Of a stretch of 12,706 nucleotides of DNA, positions 7,021 to 12,706 are shown in pieces. Every line of letters begins with the position of its first letter. Position 1 is the first letter of the stretch. Below the pieces are notes generated by a model. The model was not told the DNA's origin. It worked only from the letters and a program-made list of their open reading frames with translations, and made no database searches. A program made the position numbers and the translations under genes. Source of the stretch: Collinsella sp. (GTDB taxonomy: Bacteria > Actinomycetota > Coriobacteriia > Coriobacteriales > Coriobacteriaceae). The DNA is taken from contig DXLV01000028.1 of NCBI GenBank assembly GCA_019414545.1, positions 965 to 13,670 on the forward strand, read 5' to 3'.

Positions 7021-7067
7021 CGACGGCCGGCGCGCTTGGGATTCACCCAAAAGCACGCCGGCCGTCG
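7021..7067 (-). terminator. Shared hairpin terminator between convergent genes
   Basis: Arms CGACGGCCGGCG (7021-7032) and its exact complement (7056-7067) form a 12-bp GC stem. Partial inner pairing (GCTTGGG with CCCAAAAGC) extends it. It begins 3 nt from the yigZ stop and 17 nt from the stop of the C_GCAxxG_C_C gene. A T-rich tail (TTTTATGTTT) follows only on the minus strand, so yigZ is the better-supported user, but the stem may serve both genes. Confidence 0.82.
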
Positions 7068-7070
7068 CCG

Positions 7071-7709
7071 TTAGAACTCGGCAAATTCGGGAGTGCTGAC
7101 CTCAATCTCCTCGCGCCCCGCCATAAGCTCGCGCATCTTAGCGCAAAACGACTCCTGCTCCCCCGCCTTAAACACCAAATGAAGTGTCACGGCATCCGCG
7201 TACTCGGTATCCGAAACCTTGGCACCGGAATCCTGGGCCAAGCGAAGCACCTGCTCATACTGCGGATAGGCCACATGCACGTCAACAGGCACGACACTCG
7301 TCATCTCGACGATCTGCCCGGCCTCCTGAGCCGCGGCCACCGCCGCTTGCGTCGCCGCAGTATAGGCGCGAACCAGGCCGCCCGGCCCCAACAGCGTGCC
7401 GCCAAAATAGCGCGTCACTACGCAGCAAACATTTTTGAGCTCCGCACCGCGCAACACCTCGAGCGTCGGCATACCGCTCGTGCGGCTCGGCTCACCATCA
7501 TCGCTCTGGCGCTCGCGTCCATCGACCAAAATCCACGCGGGAACATTGTGTCGAGCGTCGTAATGACGCTTGCGAACCATCTCGATAAAGGCATTCGCCT
7601 CGTCCTCGGACTCAATATGGACCAGCTGGGCAATAAACCGGCTCTTGCGGTCCACAAACTCGCCCGAAACCTCAATATTCGATTGCAGAGTAAAATAGCT
7701 GTCCAACAA
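7071..7709 (-). CDS. yigZ: YigZ/IMPACT family protein
   Basis: A 212-residue cytoplasmic protein with the UPF0029/IMPACT N-terminal domain and a DUF1949-like C-terminal domain, as in E. coli YigZ (about 205). The eukaryotic relative IMPACT modulates the Gcn2 translation-stress pathway; the bacterial role is not established, although nucleic-acid or ribosome contact has been suggested. Key segments are RKSRFIA (21-27), DARHNVPAW (51-59), DGEPSRTSGMP (71-81) and RYFGGTLLGPGGLVRAY (100-116). The first codons are two consecutive TTG (7709 and 7706); GAGGGG upstream leaves 2 nt to the first and 5 nt to the second, so the second, giving a 211-residue protein, may be the real start. No ATG start is available before conserved residues. 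The stop abuts the convergent terminator. Confidence 0.94.
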   Translation of the reverse strand: MLDSYFTLQSNIEVSGEFVDRKSRFIAQLVHIESEDEANAFIEMVRKRHYDARHNVPAWILVDGRERQSDDGEPSRTSGMPTLEVLRGAELKNVCCVVTRYFGGTLLGPGGLVRAYTAATQAAVAAAQEAGQIVEMTSVVPVDVHVAYPQYEQVLRLAQDSGAKVSDTEYADAVTLHLVFKAGEQESFCAKMRELMAGREEIEVSTPEFAEF

Positions 7710-7823
7710 AGCCCCTCAACAGAATAATGCGCGGCAACAAACAGCCTCAATAATACGGCAAAGGCCGTACCAATAACCCCGGTAAAAAGAACAGCAACGC
7801 CGATGACCAGGAAACAACAGCGA

Positions 7824-7921
7824 GACGGCGTCAGCTGAGTCGATTTGGCCCGAAAGAGGAGGGAGCACGCCTTATGGCGGCGACCGACGAATGAGCGCCA
7901 AATCGGCCAGCTGACGCCGTC
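7824..7921. repeat. 98-nt inverted-repeat element beyond the rnpB 3' end
   Basis: Terminal arms at 7824-7849 and 7897-7921 start with an exact GACGGCGTCAGCTG and its complement. They continue through GATTTGGC/GCCAAATC, with only a small internal mismatch and bulge. The 47-nt centre includes CGCCTTATGGCG, a smaller hairpin. It begins 16 nt beyond the RNase P RNA 3' end. No clear T-tract follows on the minus strand. It may be a read-through terminator or processing structure for rnpB, or a non-autonomous mobile repeat (MITE/REP-like). Confidence 0.75.
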
Positions 7922-7937
7922 GCAGCGTCAACATAGT

Positions 7938-8301
7938 TGCTGAGTGGGCCTATAAGCCGGGTTCTGTCGTGAACGGTCATTTATCTTGTCTGCACGTTAC
8001 CGTGCAGCTCCACGCACGCTACCCGAACGCGGACCGGGCCGGCCCATAGCGTTCCTATTCGCGCTTGCTCCGGATGGGGCTTGCCAAGCCGCCATGTTGC
8101 CACGACGCTGGTGGTCTCTTACACCACCGTTTCAGCTTTTCCCTTTACGCCTTGCGGCGCAGGTGGGAGTCTTCTTTTCTGCGGCGCTTTCCGTCGGATC
8201 ACTCCGCCCGGCCGTTAGCCGGCATCCCGCCCTCTGGAGCCCGGACTTTCCTCACGCGTACTGCAAGCAGCACATCGCGCGACCGTCTGGCCCACTCAGC
8301 A
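7938..8301 (-). ncRNA. rnpB: RNase P RNA (bacterial class A)
   Basis: Catalytic RNA of ribonuclease P, which removes 5' leaders from pre-tRNAs. On the minus strand the 5' TGCTGAGTGGGCC (8301-8289) pairs exactly with the 3' GGCCCACTCAGCA (7950-7938) as helix P1. Universal segments follow in order: CAGACGGTCGC, GAGGAAAGTCCGGGCTCC, GGTGTAAGAGACCACC (compare E. coli GGTAAGAGCGCACC), CCGGAGCAAG with AATAGG, AGATAAATGACCG, and the 3' ACAGAACCCGGCTTATAGG. The length of about 364 nt suits an actinobacterial type A RNA. The ends are set by the P1 helix and the promoter position and may be off by a few bases. Short reading frames over this region are not genes. Confidence 0.97.
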
Positions 8302-8308
8302 GTGCAAG

Positions 8309-8335
8309 AGTGTAACACACCGTTGCCGCAGGCAA
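8309..8335 (-). promoter_or_regulatory. rnpB promoter
   Basis: On the minus strand TACACT (8314-8309) is preceded by TG with a one-base gap, an extended -10. A TTGCCT (8335-8330) lies 15 nt upstream as a short-spaced -35. The predicted start, about 7 nt beyond the -10, falls at the 5' end of RNase P helix P1, which supports the call. The -35 lies in a dyad (TTGCC-TGC-GGCAA). Confidence 0.6.
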
Positions 8336-8383
8336 TGGCACAACGCAAACGCTCGACACGATAAACCAAGAACCGCCATGCGC

Positions 8384-8389
8384 TACAAT
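8384..8389 (+). promoter_or_regulatory. Candidate -10 box of an orphan plus-strand transcript
   Basis: GCTACAAT ends at 8389 and contains TACAAT, one base from consensus. A similar GCTATCAT precedes rpiB at 12381-12387. No good -35 is visible, so confidence is low. It points toward the hairpin terminator at 8463-8498. Confidence 0.35.
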
Positions 8390-8395
8390 GGTCCT

Positions 8396-8498
8396 GTCGA
8401 TGGGCAACGTCGTCAGTCGAGACGCGACCGCGCTCCGCACCCCTCCGTCTACTCGGTGTGTTCCCGCCTCCTCCCCGAGGCGGGATGTCGGCTTTTTT
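8396..8498 (+). ncRNA. Candidate small RNA between rnpB and rpsA
   Basis: A -10-like box (8384-8389) and an intrinsic terminator (8463-8498) bound about 103 nt of plus strand in the gap between two minus-strand genes. No plus-strand gene follows, so the terminator has no obvious protein-coding user. The region has possible stems (CACC 8438-8441 with GGTG 8455-8458) and two C-rich stretches: ACCCCTCC (8439-8446) and the terminator loop CTCCCC. A 39-codon reading frame from ATG 8400 runs through the terminator, has no Shine-Dalgarno site and looks non-coding. I do not recognise an RNA family. Whether it is transcribed is inference. Confidence 0.35.
8463..8498 (+). terminator. Intrinsic terminator with no assigned gene
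   Basis: CCCGCCTC (8463-8470) pairs with GAGGCGGG (8477-8484) around CTCCCC. Six T (8493-8498) follow after an 8-nt gap. An alternative short stem, CCGA with TCGG, ends one base from the T-run. The T-tract exists only on the plus strand, which implies rightward transcription. Confidence 0.6.
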
Positions 8499-8563
8499 CA
8501 TGCACCGACAATCCAATAGCCTGTGGACAGCCCGGCAGCATTGCGCATCCCGGTGCCAAATGC

Positions 8564-8597
8564 AAAAAGGGACCCGTCCATTACGGACGGATCCCTT
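8564..8597 (-). terminator. Intrinsic terminator of rpsA
   Basis: On the minus strand AAGGGATCCGTCC (8597-8585) pairs with GGACGGGTCCCTT (8579-8567) through 13 positions including one G-U pair. The loop is 5 nt and the stem is followed by T residues to 8564. It starts 24 nt beyond the rpsA stop codon. Confidence 0.9.
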
Positions 8598-8621
8598 AAA
8601 ACAAGTGATCGTCAAACCGAT

Positions 8622-9788
8622 TTACTCGGCGTCGGTCTCCTCGTCCTTCTTCTCGGAAGGCAGCGGGGTAACCTCGATCTCGACGCCCAGAGTCTCAGCA
8701 GCAGACTTCATGGACAGGGAGATACGACGACGGTCGAGGTCGATTTCCATGACTTTGACCTGAACCTTGTCGCCCACATGGGTGACCTGAGAAGGCTGAT
8801 CGACGTGCTTGTTGGCCATCTCGGAGATGTGCACCAGGCCCTCGATGCCCTCGCCCAGATCGACGAAAGCGCCGAACGGGACAAGCTTGGTCACAGTGCC
8901 CTCGACGATAGCGCCGACGGGGTACTTCTTGACCAGTGCGCGCCACGGATCCTCGGTGGTCTGCTTGAGACCCAGGGAGATGCGCTCGCGGTTGAGGTCG
9001 ACGTCGAGAACCTCGACCTCGACCTCCTGGCCGACCTTGACAACCTCGGAAGGATGGTTGACGTGGTTCCAGGAGAGCTCGGAGATGTGGATGAGGCCGT
9101 CGATACCGCCGAGGTCGACGAAGGCGCCGAAGTCGACGATGGAGGAAACGGTGCCCTGGAGACGCATGCCAGACTTGAGCTTGGACAGGATCTCAGAGCG
9201 CTCGGCCTTACGGGACTCCTCGAGCACGACGCGACGGGAGAGGACAACGTTGTTGCGGTTGCGGTCCATCTCGATGACGCGGGCCTCGATGCGGGTGCCC
9301 ATGTAAGAGGTGAGGTCCTTGACGCGACGGAGGTCGACGAGGGAAGCGGGCAGGAAGCCACGCAGGCCGATGTCGAGGATCAGGCCGCCCTTGACAACCT
9401 CGATAACCTCGCCCTCGACGTTCTCGCCGGAGTTGAACTTCTCCTCGATGCGGTTCCAAGCACGCTCGTACTCGGCACGCTTCTTGGACAGGACCAGACG
9501 ACCGTCCTTGTCCTCCTTCTGGAGAACCAGAGCCTCGATGGGATCACCGAGTGCAACGATGTCTGCAGGGTTAGCGTCCTTGCGGATGGACAGCTCGCGG
9601 ACCGGGATAACGCCCTCGGACTTGAATCCGATGTCAACGAGCACCTCGTCATGCTCGATCTTAACGACAGTGCCATTAACGAGATCGCCCTCATCAAAGT
9701 CGGTAATCGTACCGTCGATGAGGTTGTTCATCTCCTCCTCGTTGACATCGTCAAGAGAGAAAATGGACGAGTTCTGAATCTCACTCAA
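8622..9788 (-). CDS. rpsA: 30S ribosomal protein S1
   Basis: RNA-binding protein on the 30S subunit that helps load mRNAs, particularly structured ones. The 388 residues hold four S1 OB-fold domains: about 35-103, 121-186, 207-275 and 292-360. Each has the G-x-V-x-G-x-V start, and domains 3 and 4 carry the canonical DFGAFVDLG and PFGAFVDLG with GLIHISEL and GLVHISEM. E. coli S1 has six domains; four fits the shorter S1 of many Gram-positive bacteria. An acidic N-terminal segment (NEEEMNNLIDG) and an acidic C-terminal tail flank them. The start is TTG 9788, with AAAGGGG 7 nt upstream and no closer ATG. TTG is notable for a highly expressed gene. A candidate promoter lies about 130 nt upstream, and the leader can pair with the Shine-Dalgarno site. 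Confidence 0.95.
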   Translation of the reverse strand: MSEIQNSSIFSLDDVNEEEMNNLIDGTITDFDEGDLVNGTVVKIEHDEVLVDIGFKSEGVIPVRELSIRKDANPADIVALGDPIEALVLQKEDKDGRLVLSKKRAEYERAWNRIEEKFNSGENVEGEVIEVVKGGLILDIGLRGFLPASLVDLRRVKDLTSYMGTRIEARVIEMDRNRNNVVLSRRVVLEESRKAERSEILSKLKSGMRLQGTVSSIVDFGAFVDLGGIDGLIHISELSWNHVNHPSEVVKVGQEVEVEVLDVDLNRERISLGLKQTTEDPWRALVKKYPVGAIVEGTVTKLVPFGAFVDLGEGIEGLVHISEMANKHVDQPSQVTHVGDKVQVKVMEIDLDRRRISLSMKSAAETLGVEIEVTPLPSEKKDEETDAE

Positions 9789-9792
9789 AGGT

Positions 9793-9816
9793 GGACCCCT
9801 TTCGAACTACGGGGCC
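9793..9816 (-). promoter_or_regulatory. Leader stem covering the rpsA Shine-Dalgarno site
   Basis: On the minus strand GGCCCC (9816-9811) can pair with GGGGTCC (9799-9793) with one bulged T, around the loop GTAGTTCGAAA. This buries the GGGG of the AAAGGGG Shine-Dalgarno site (9802-9796). The upstream half belongs to the palindrome CGGGGCCCCG (9810-9819), giving an alternative pairing. Autoregulation by S1 would fit but is inference. Confidence 0.35.
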
Positions 9817-9919
9817 CCGATTGCTAGGACCTACAGAAGGGTGCGACAAGCACACAACGTTTAGGAACACTCGGGAGCCGACAGATACTAATGTGACGCT
9901 TATGCAATCACGTTCGTAT

Positions 9920-9948
9920 AGGTTACGGGGAAATGAGTTCGATTTCAA
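9920..9948 (-). promoter_or_regulatory. Candidate rpsA promoter
   Basis: On the minus strand TTGAAA (9948-9943) and TAACCT (9925-9920) are 17 nt apart. This would give a leader of about 125 nt. The rest of the 315-nt gap (9789-10103) holds AT-rich sequence, a GGAGAC/GTCTCC dyad (9976-10012) and a TTGACG at 10017-10022 that could serve the HAD gene, but no gene. Confidence 0.35.
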
Positions 9949-10103
9949 GCGTGAACTGCGATTTTTTACTCGTGTGGAGACTTTTTCGTAATCTTATGAA
10001 CACACGTCTCCGCAACTTGACGATAACCAGCCAGGCATTCGGCTTTGGGGTAAAGTATCCGGAGCCAACGATTCTAGATCGATTTTTCGAGAAAGGTGCC
10101 CGC

Positions 10104-10862
10104 GTGCTCAAAGCAGTCGTTTTCGATATGGACGAAACGCTTCTTAGCATCAACCTCAACGCGTTCATCCTTCGCTATTTTAAGGATGTCTCTTCGATGC
10201 TCGCGGATATCGGGCGCCGCAGCCGCGGTGGCACGATGGCACGCCTCGGCACCATCCTGGTCGACCTCAACGCCAATCGCCGCAGCAGCACGGACAATCG
10301 CACCAATCTTGAGTTTTACCAAGAAGAGGTCGAGCGCCGATGCGGCATTTGCCTCTCGGACCCACTTATCTACGAGGCGTTTACCTACTACGACCGCGAA
10401 GTTCTTTCGTACAAGAATGACGAACTCATCAACGCCCATGCCATGCCGGGCGCACACGCCGCGCTTCAGGCCGTACAGGACGCAGGGCTGCGCTGCGCGC
10501 TCTTTACCAACCCCAGCTTTCCGCAGGGGGCCATCGAGTGCCGCATGGGTTGGGGCGACCTGGCCGACGCCCCCTTTGAGCTCGTCACGCACATGGGAAA
10601 CGCCACCCGCTGCAAGCCTGATGCCACCTACTATCTAGAGCAGCTTCAGGTGATGGGGCTCGAACCGCACGAGGTCCTTATGGTGGGCAACGATCCCAAA
10701 CGCGACTTCCCTAGCCCCGCCTGCGGCATTCAGACTGCCTATGTAGGCCAGGGCAAGCCCAACCGAGTCACCTGGCGCGGAACCATGGAAGGCTTCGCCC
10801 GCGACTTTAACGCCGTAGTAGAAGCCTTCTACGAACACCAAGTAGCCGACGAACTGTCCTAG
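10104..10862 (+). CDS. HAD-superfamily hydrolase
   Basis: Cytoplasmic phosphatase of the haloacid dehalogenase superfamily, probably acting on a small phosphorylated metabolite; the substrate cannot be told. The 252 residues show motif I VVFDMDETL (5-13) with nucleophile D8 and acid/base D10, motif II LFTN (133-136), motif III lysine K171 in TRCKPDATYY, and motif IV MVGNDPKRD (193-201) with the Mg-binding aspartates. Residues about 16-100 form a helical C1-type cap, as in phosphoglycolate phosphatase-like and pyrimidine 5'-nucleotidase-like enzymes. Start at GTG 10104: GAAAGG lies 7 nt upstream and motif I then sits at the N-terminus as usual. The open frame continues upstream to 9933, but those 57 residues are unconserved and carry no family features. 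Its TAG overlaps the convergent cyuA stop. Confidence 0.92.
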   Translation: MLKAVVFDMDETLLSINLNAFILRYFKDVSSMLADIGRRSRGGTMARLGTILVDLNANRRSSTDNRTNLEFYQEEVERRCGICLSDPLIYEAFTYYDREVLSYKNDELINAHAMPGAHAALQAVQDAGLRCALFTNPSFPQGAIECRMGWGDLADAPFELVTHMGNATRCKPDATYYLEQLQVMGLEPHEVLMVGNDPKRDFPSPACGIQTAYVGQGKPNRVTWRGTMEGFARDFNAVVEAFYEHQVADELS

Positions 10863-12178
10863 CACACTTGGGTTTTGCCGATCATGATGTTGAGGATCTC
10901 GACGTCGGTGTCCTTCATGCCCACACGGCCCACGTAGCCCATGCTGGCAATCGTCTGCTCGACGGTATCCTGGATCAAACCCTCGCCGGCACGGAAGCCA
11001 CGCCCCTGCATGGCCATGTCATGTCCCAGAATCGCCGCATCGACGGCAGCCGAAATCTTGGCGGCACAGCTCGCCTTGGCGCCATCGCACACGATGCCGC
11101 CAACGTTACCGAGCGTGTTCGAAACCGTCGAGCCAATCTGCTCGCGCGTGCCACCGCACAGCCAGGTAATCGCAGCACCGGCACCGCACGCAGCGCAAAT
11201 AGCACCGCAAAACGCCGAGAGCGCACCAATATAGCTCTTGATATGCACGGCGATAAGATCGGACAGCATCACGGCGCGCACCAGGCGCTCGTGGTCGCAG
11301 CGCAGGTATTCGGCATACTCCATGACGGGCAAGGCGCAGGTAATGCCTTGATTGCCCGAGCCGCACACAATGGCGACCGGCAGCGCGCAACCGTTCATGC
11401 GGGCGTCGGACCCGGCGGCCGCACGGGCACGGGCACGGCAGGCGACGTCATCGGCACGAGCACCCAGCAGCGTACGACCCACCTCGGCGCCCCAAGCGTG
11501 CGCAAGGCCCTCGGCACTGATTGCGCCATTCAGCTCAATCTGACGCTCAACGGCAGCGCGGGCGCCCTCAATGTCACCGTCCTCGATAAAGTCAATGATG
11601 GAATCAATGGACATGGGCGTATCGGCGTTATCTGCCGCACGCTCGGCCACCACGCGCTCGGCGCAGGCGGCGCACTCCCCCGCCGACTTGCCGCATACCG
11701 GAATACCATCGAGCGTATGGCACGTGACATTAGTGTGGTGATCGGTAATCTCGACGACCGCGGTATGGCCCCCGGCCGTCGCAGTCACCTTGATGTAGAG
11801 GTTGGGCACACCCTCGACAAGCGACACATCGCAGTAGCCGGCGTCGGCGAGGAGCTCGGCCACACGAGCGCGGTCTTCATCGTTAACGCTCTCGAGCACC
11901 TCAAGCGCGCTCTTAGCGTCGCCGCCCACGGCACCCAGCACGGCCGCGGCCTCAATACCGTGCATACCGCCCGAGTTGGGCACGGTCACGCTCTTAACGT
12001 TCTTGATTATGTTACCCGAGCAGGCAACATTCATATGATCGGGTTCGCAACCGAGCGTCTGGCTCGCCAGCGCCGCTGCATAGGCAACGGCAATAGGCTC
12101 GGTGCAGCCGAGTGCACAGACAAGCTCGCGGTTCAAAACATCGCAAAACGCGGCATCACGGATGGAATCGGTAGGCAT
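10859..12178 (-). CDS. cyuA: L-cysteine desulfidase (UPF0597/YhaM family)
   Basis: Oxygen-sensitive [4Fe-4S] enzyme that breaks L-cysteine into pyruvate, ammonia and sulfide, serving cysteine catabolism in anaerobes. The 439 residues match the CyuA/YhaM family: GCTEPIAVAYA (24-34), GNIIKN (55-60), SGGMHGIEAAAVLGAVGG (69-86), CGSGNQGI (272-279) and GGIVCDGAKASCAAK (360-374). C25, C324, C364 and C371 have the spacing of the four cysteines I recall as important in the Methanocaldococcus jannaschii enzyme (25, 282, 322, 329), so the cluster site looks intact. Start at ATG 12178 with AGGAG 6 nt upstream. The protein is unusually rich in cysteine. No adjacent cysteine permease (cyuP) is present. 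A TTGAT-N8-ATCAA dyad lies upstream. The gene ends tail-to-tail with the HAD gene. Confidence 0.93.
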   Translation of the reverse strand: MPTDSIRDAAFCDVLNRELVCALGCTEPIAVAYAAALASQTLGCEPDHMNVACSGNIIKNVKSVTVPNSGGMHGIEAAAVLGAVGGDAKSALEVLESVNDEDRARVAELLADAGYCDVSLVEGVPNLYIKVTATAGGHTAVVEITDHHTNVTCHTLDGIPVCGKSAGECAACAERVVAERAADNADTPMSIDSIIDFIEDGDIEGARAAVERQIELNGAISAEGLAHAWGAEVGRTLLGARADDVACRARARAAAGSDARMNGCALPVAIVCGSGNQGITCALPVMEYAEYLRCDHERLVRAVMLSDLIAVHIKSYIGALSAFCGAICAACGAGAAITWLCGGTREQIGSTVSNTLGNVGGIVCDGAKASCAAKISAAVDAAILGHDMAMQGRGFRAGEGLIQDTVEQTIASMGYVGRVGMKDTDVEILNIMIGKTQVC

Positions 12179-12233
12179 AGGTATCTCCTGCTTGCATAAC
12201 GGGCTGGACTCTCAAAAAAGTTAGCTCCTTTAT

Positions 12234-12251
12234 TTGATAACAATGCATCAA
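12234..12251. promoter_or_regulatory. Dyad upstream of cyuA, possible operator
   Basis: TTGAT (12234-12238) and ATCAA (12247-12251) form an interrupted palindrome, with ATGCAT inside. It lies 56 nt upstream of the cyuA start in an AT-rich stretch where a minus-strand promoter is expected. An Lrp- or MarR-like operator is possible; no regulator gene is in view. Confidence 0.35.
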
Positions 12252-12347
12252 AAACCGCAACCACGGTTCCGGCGGACGGCGCTCAAGCACAAATTGGCGG
12301 CATTATTCATGAGAAGCCGGTCTTGTTGCCTGCTAAAGCGTTTGACC

Positions 12348-12366
12348 AAAAAACGCCCGAGCGTTT
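12348..12366 (-). terminator. Possible small minus-strand terminator in the cyuA-rpiB gap
   Basis: On the minus strand AAACGC (12366-12361), loop TCGG and GCGTTT (12356-12351) are followed by T to 12348. The stem is only 6 bp. No minus-strand gene ends here, so it would terminate an antisense RNA from the rpiB leader or be fortuitous. Confidence 0.3.
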
Positions 12367-12381
12367 ACGCAAAAGTCGCGC

Positions 12382-12387
12382 TATCAT
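12382..12387 (+). promoter_or_regulatory. Candidate -10 box of rpiB
   Basis: GCTATCAT (12380-12387) contains TATCAT, 61 nt upstream of the rpiB start codon. It resembles the GCTACAAT at 8382-8389. No convincing -35 lies 16-18 nt upstream; a TTGACC is at 12342-12347, too far for this -10. Confidence 0.35.
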
Positions 12388-12448
12388 GCAGTCGAACGCG
12401 GTAAACACCTTTAGCATTTGCGCCGCACAGACCAGAGAGGAACCATCC

Positions 12449-12706
12449 ATGAAGATCGGTATCGGTAACGACCACGCCGCCGTCGAGCTCAAGAACATCA
12501 TTTCCGAGCACCTGAAGGAGCGCGGCTGCGAGGTCGTGAACTTTGGCACCGACACCTCCGAGAGCTTTGACTACCCCATCGCCGGCTACAAGGTGGGTAA
12601 GGCCGTTGCCAACGGCGACGTCGACCTGGGCATCCTGATCTGCGGTACCGGCGTCGGGATCAGCCTGGCTGCCAACAAGGTCGAGGGCGTACGCGCCGTC
12701 GTATGC
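12449..12706 (+). CDS. rpiB: Ribose-5-phosphate isomerase B, 3'-partial
   Basis: Cytoplasmic enzyme of the pentose phosphate pathway that interconverts ribose-5-phosphate and ribulose-5-phosphate (RpiB/LacAB family). The visible 86 codons encode MKIGIGNDHAA at the N-terminus, where the family has the phosphate/substrate-binding DHA(A/G). Further on are VNFGTD, the tyrosine-proline YPIAGYKVGKAV, and LGILICGTGVGISLAANK (59-76) with the catalytic-type cysteine C65 in CGTG. The start is ATG 12449, with GAGAGG 8 nt upstream. The frame is open to the right edge, leaving about 60 residues outside for a typical length of about 145-150. It diverges from cyuA across a 270-nt gap. Confidence 0.94.
   Translation, partial: MKIGIGNDHAAVELKNIISEHLKERGCEVVNFGTDTSESFDYPIAGYKVGKAVANGDVDLGILICGTGVGISLAANKVEGVRAVVC

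Noticed and set aside
7754..7769. Small TACGGC-AAAG-GCCGTA hairpin upstream of yigZ
   Set aside because: Only 6 bp with a weak flanking T-rich stretch and no gene to terminate; not worth calling a feature.
7986..8315. Open frames of about 100 codons over the RNase P gene
   Set aside because: The sequence is fully explained by conserved RNase P RNA segments on the minus strand.
8523..9827. Long plus-strand open frame (434 codons) opposite rpsA
   Set aside because: Asp/Leu/Val-rich mirror of the S1 coding sequence, running through the rpsA terminator and promoter side, with no domain; a shadow frame.
4932..9827. Similar words ending in GGGGCCCCGT before the MFS gene (4932-4950) and before rpsA (9809-9827)
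   Set aside because: They match at about 14 of 19 positions, mostly in the GC palindrome. This is probably chance convergence of GC stems rather than a repeat.
9896..9912. CRP-like TGTGA...TCAC site
   Set aside because: The half-sites are separated by more than the 6 nt of a CRP site and actinobacterial promoters of this type are not expected to use it.
9933..10103. Possible 57-residue N-terminal extension of the HAD protein
   Set aside because: The best Shine-Dalgarno site and the usual position of the DxD motif both indicate the GTG at 10104, and the extension has no family features.
10868..12199. Long plus-strand open frame (443 codons) opposite cyuA
   Set aside because: Mirror of the conserved cyuA codons, with no Shine-Dalgarno site or family motif.

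Overview
The window is GC-rich, densely packed bacterial chromosome and looks like a gut actinobacterium of the class Coriobacteriia, most like Collinsella. That placement is inference. It rests on base composition, a short S1 protein with four domains, A/G-rich Shine-Dalgarno sites with TTG and GTG starts, and short palindromes of a type I associate with that group. No phage, transposase, CRISPR or toxin-antitoxin genes are visible. Most of this is ordinary core genome, and the less ordinary parts lie between the genes.

Layout, left to right. Positions 2-2308 (+) hold a CLC-family antiporter, cut at its 5' end and with fluoride-type (CLC-F) motifs, then a YegS/DagK-type lipid kinase. A palindrome with 27-bp arms (2316-2386) separates these from a minus-strand block at 2395-6326. 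In transcription order that block is metY (sulfhydrylase), a DHA2-type MFS exporter, xpt (xanthine phosphoribosyltransferase) and a small GGQ release-factor-like protein. Two intrinsic terminators in it lie directly in front of the Shine-Dalgarno site of the next gene, leaving no room for a promoter. A plus-strand gene for a cysteine-rich C_GCAxxG_C_C protein follows, with a strong hairpin against its Shine-Dalgarno site. It converges on a yigZ/IMPACT-family gene across a shared hairpin terminator.

The middle is RNA-rich. The RNase P RNA gene rnpB (7938-8301, minus) has a recognisable promoter and a 98-nt inverted-repeat element beyond its 3' end. On the opposite strand, 8384-8498 has a -10 box and a terminator and may encode a small RNA of about 100 nt. 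S1 (rpsA, minus) starts at TTG and has a leader that can pair with its own Shine-Dalgarno site. The right end holds a HAD phosphatase (+), whose stop codon interlocks with that of an L-cysteine desulfidase gene (cyuA, minus), and then the 5' part of rpiB (+), which runs off the edge.

Functional links are modest. MetY consumes sulfide, CyuA releases it from cysteine, and the C_GCAxxG_C_C protein may be redox-active, so sulfur and redox chemistry recurs, although the genes are not one operon. Xpt, S1, RNase P and the GGQ protein are nucleotide or translation housekeeping. The points most worth checking are the CLC-F assignment, the terminators in front of Shine-Dalgarno sites, the palindromes around the GGQ gene and the candidate small RNA. 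I found no convincing new multi-gene system.
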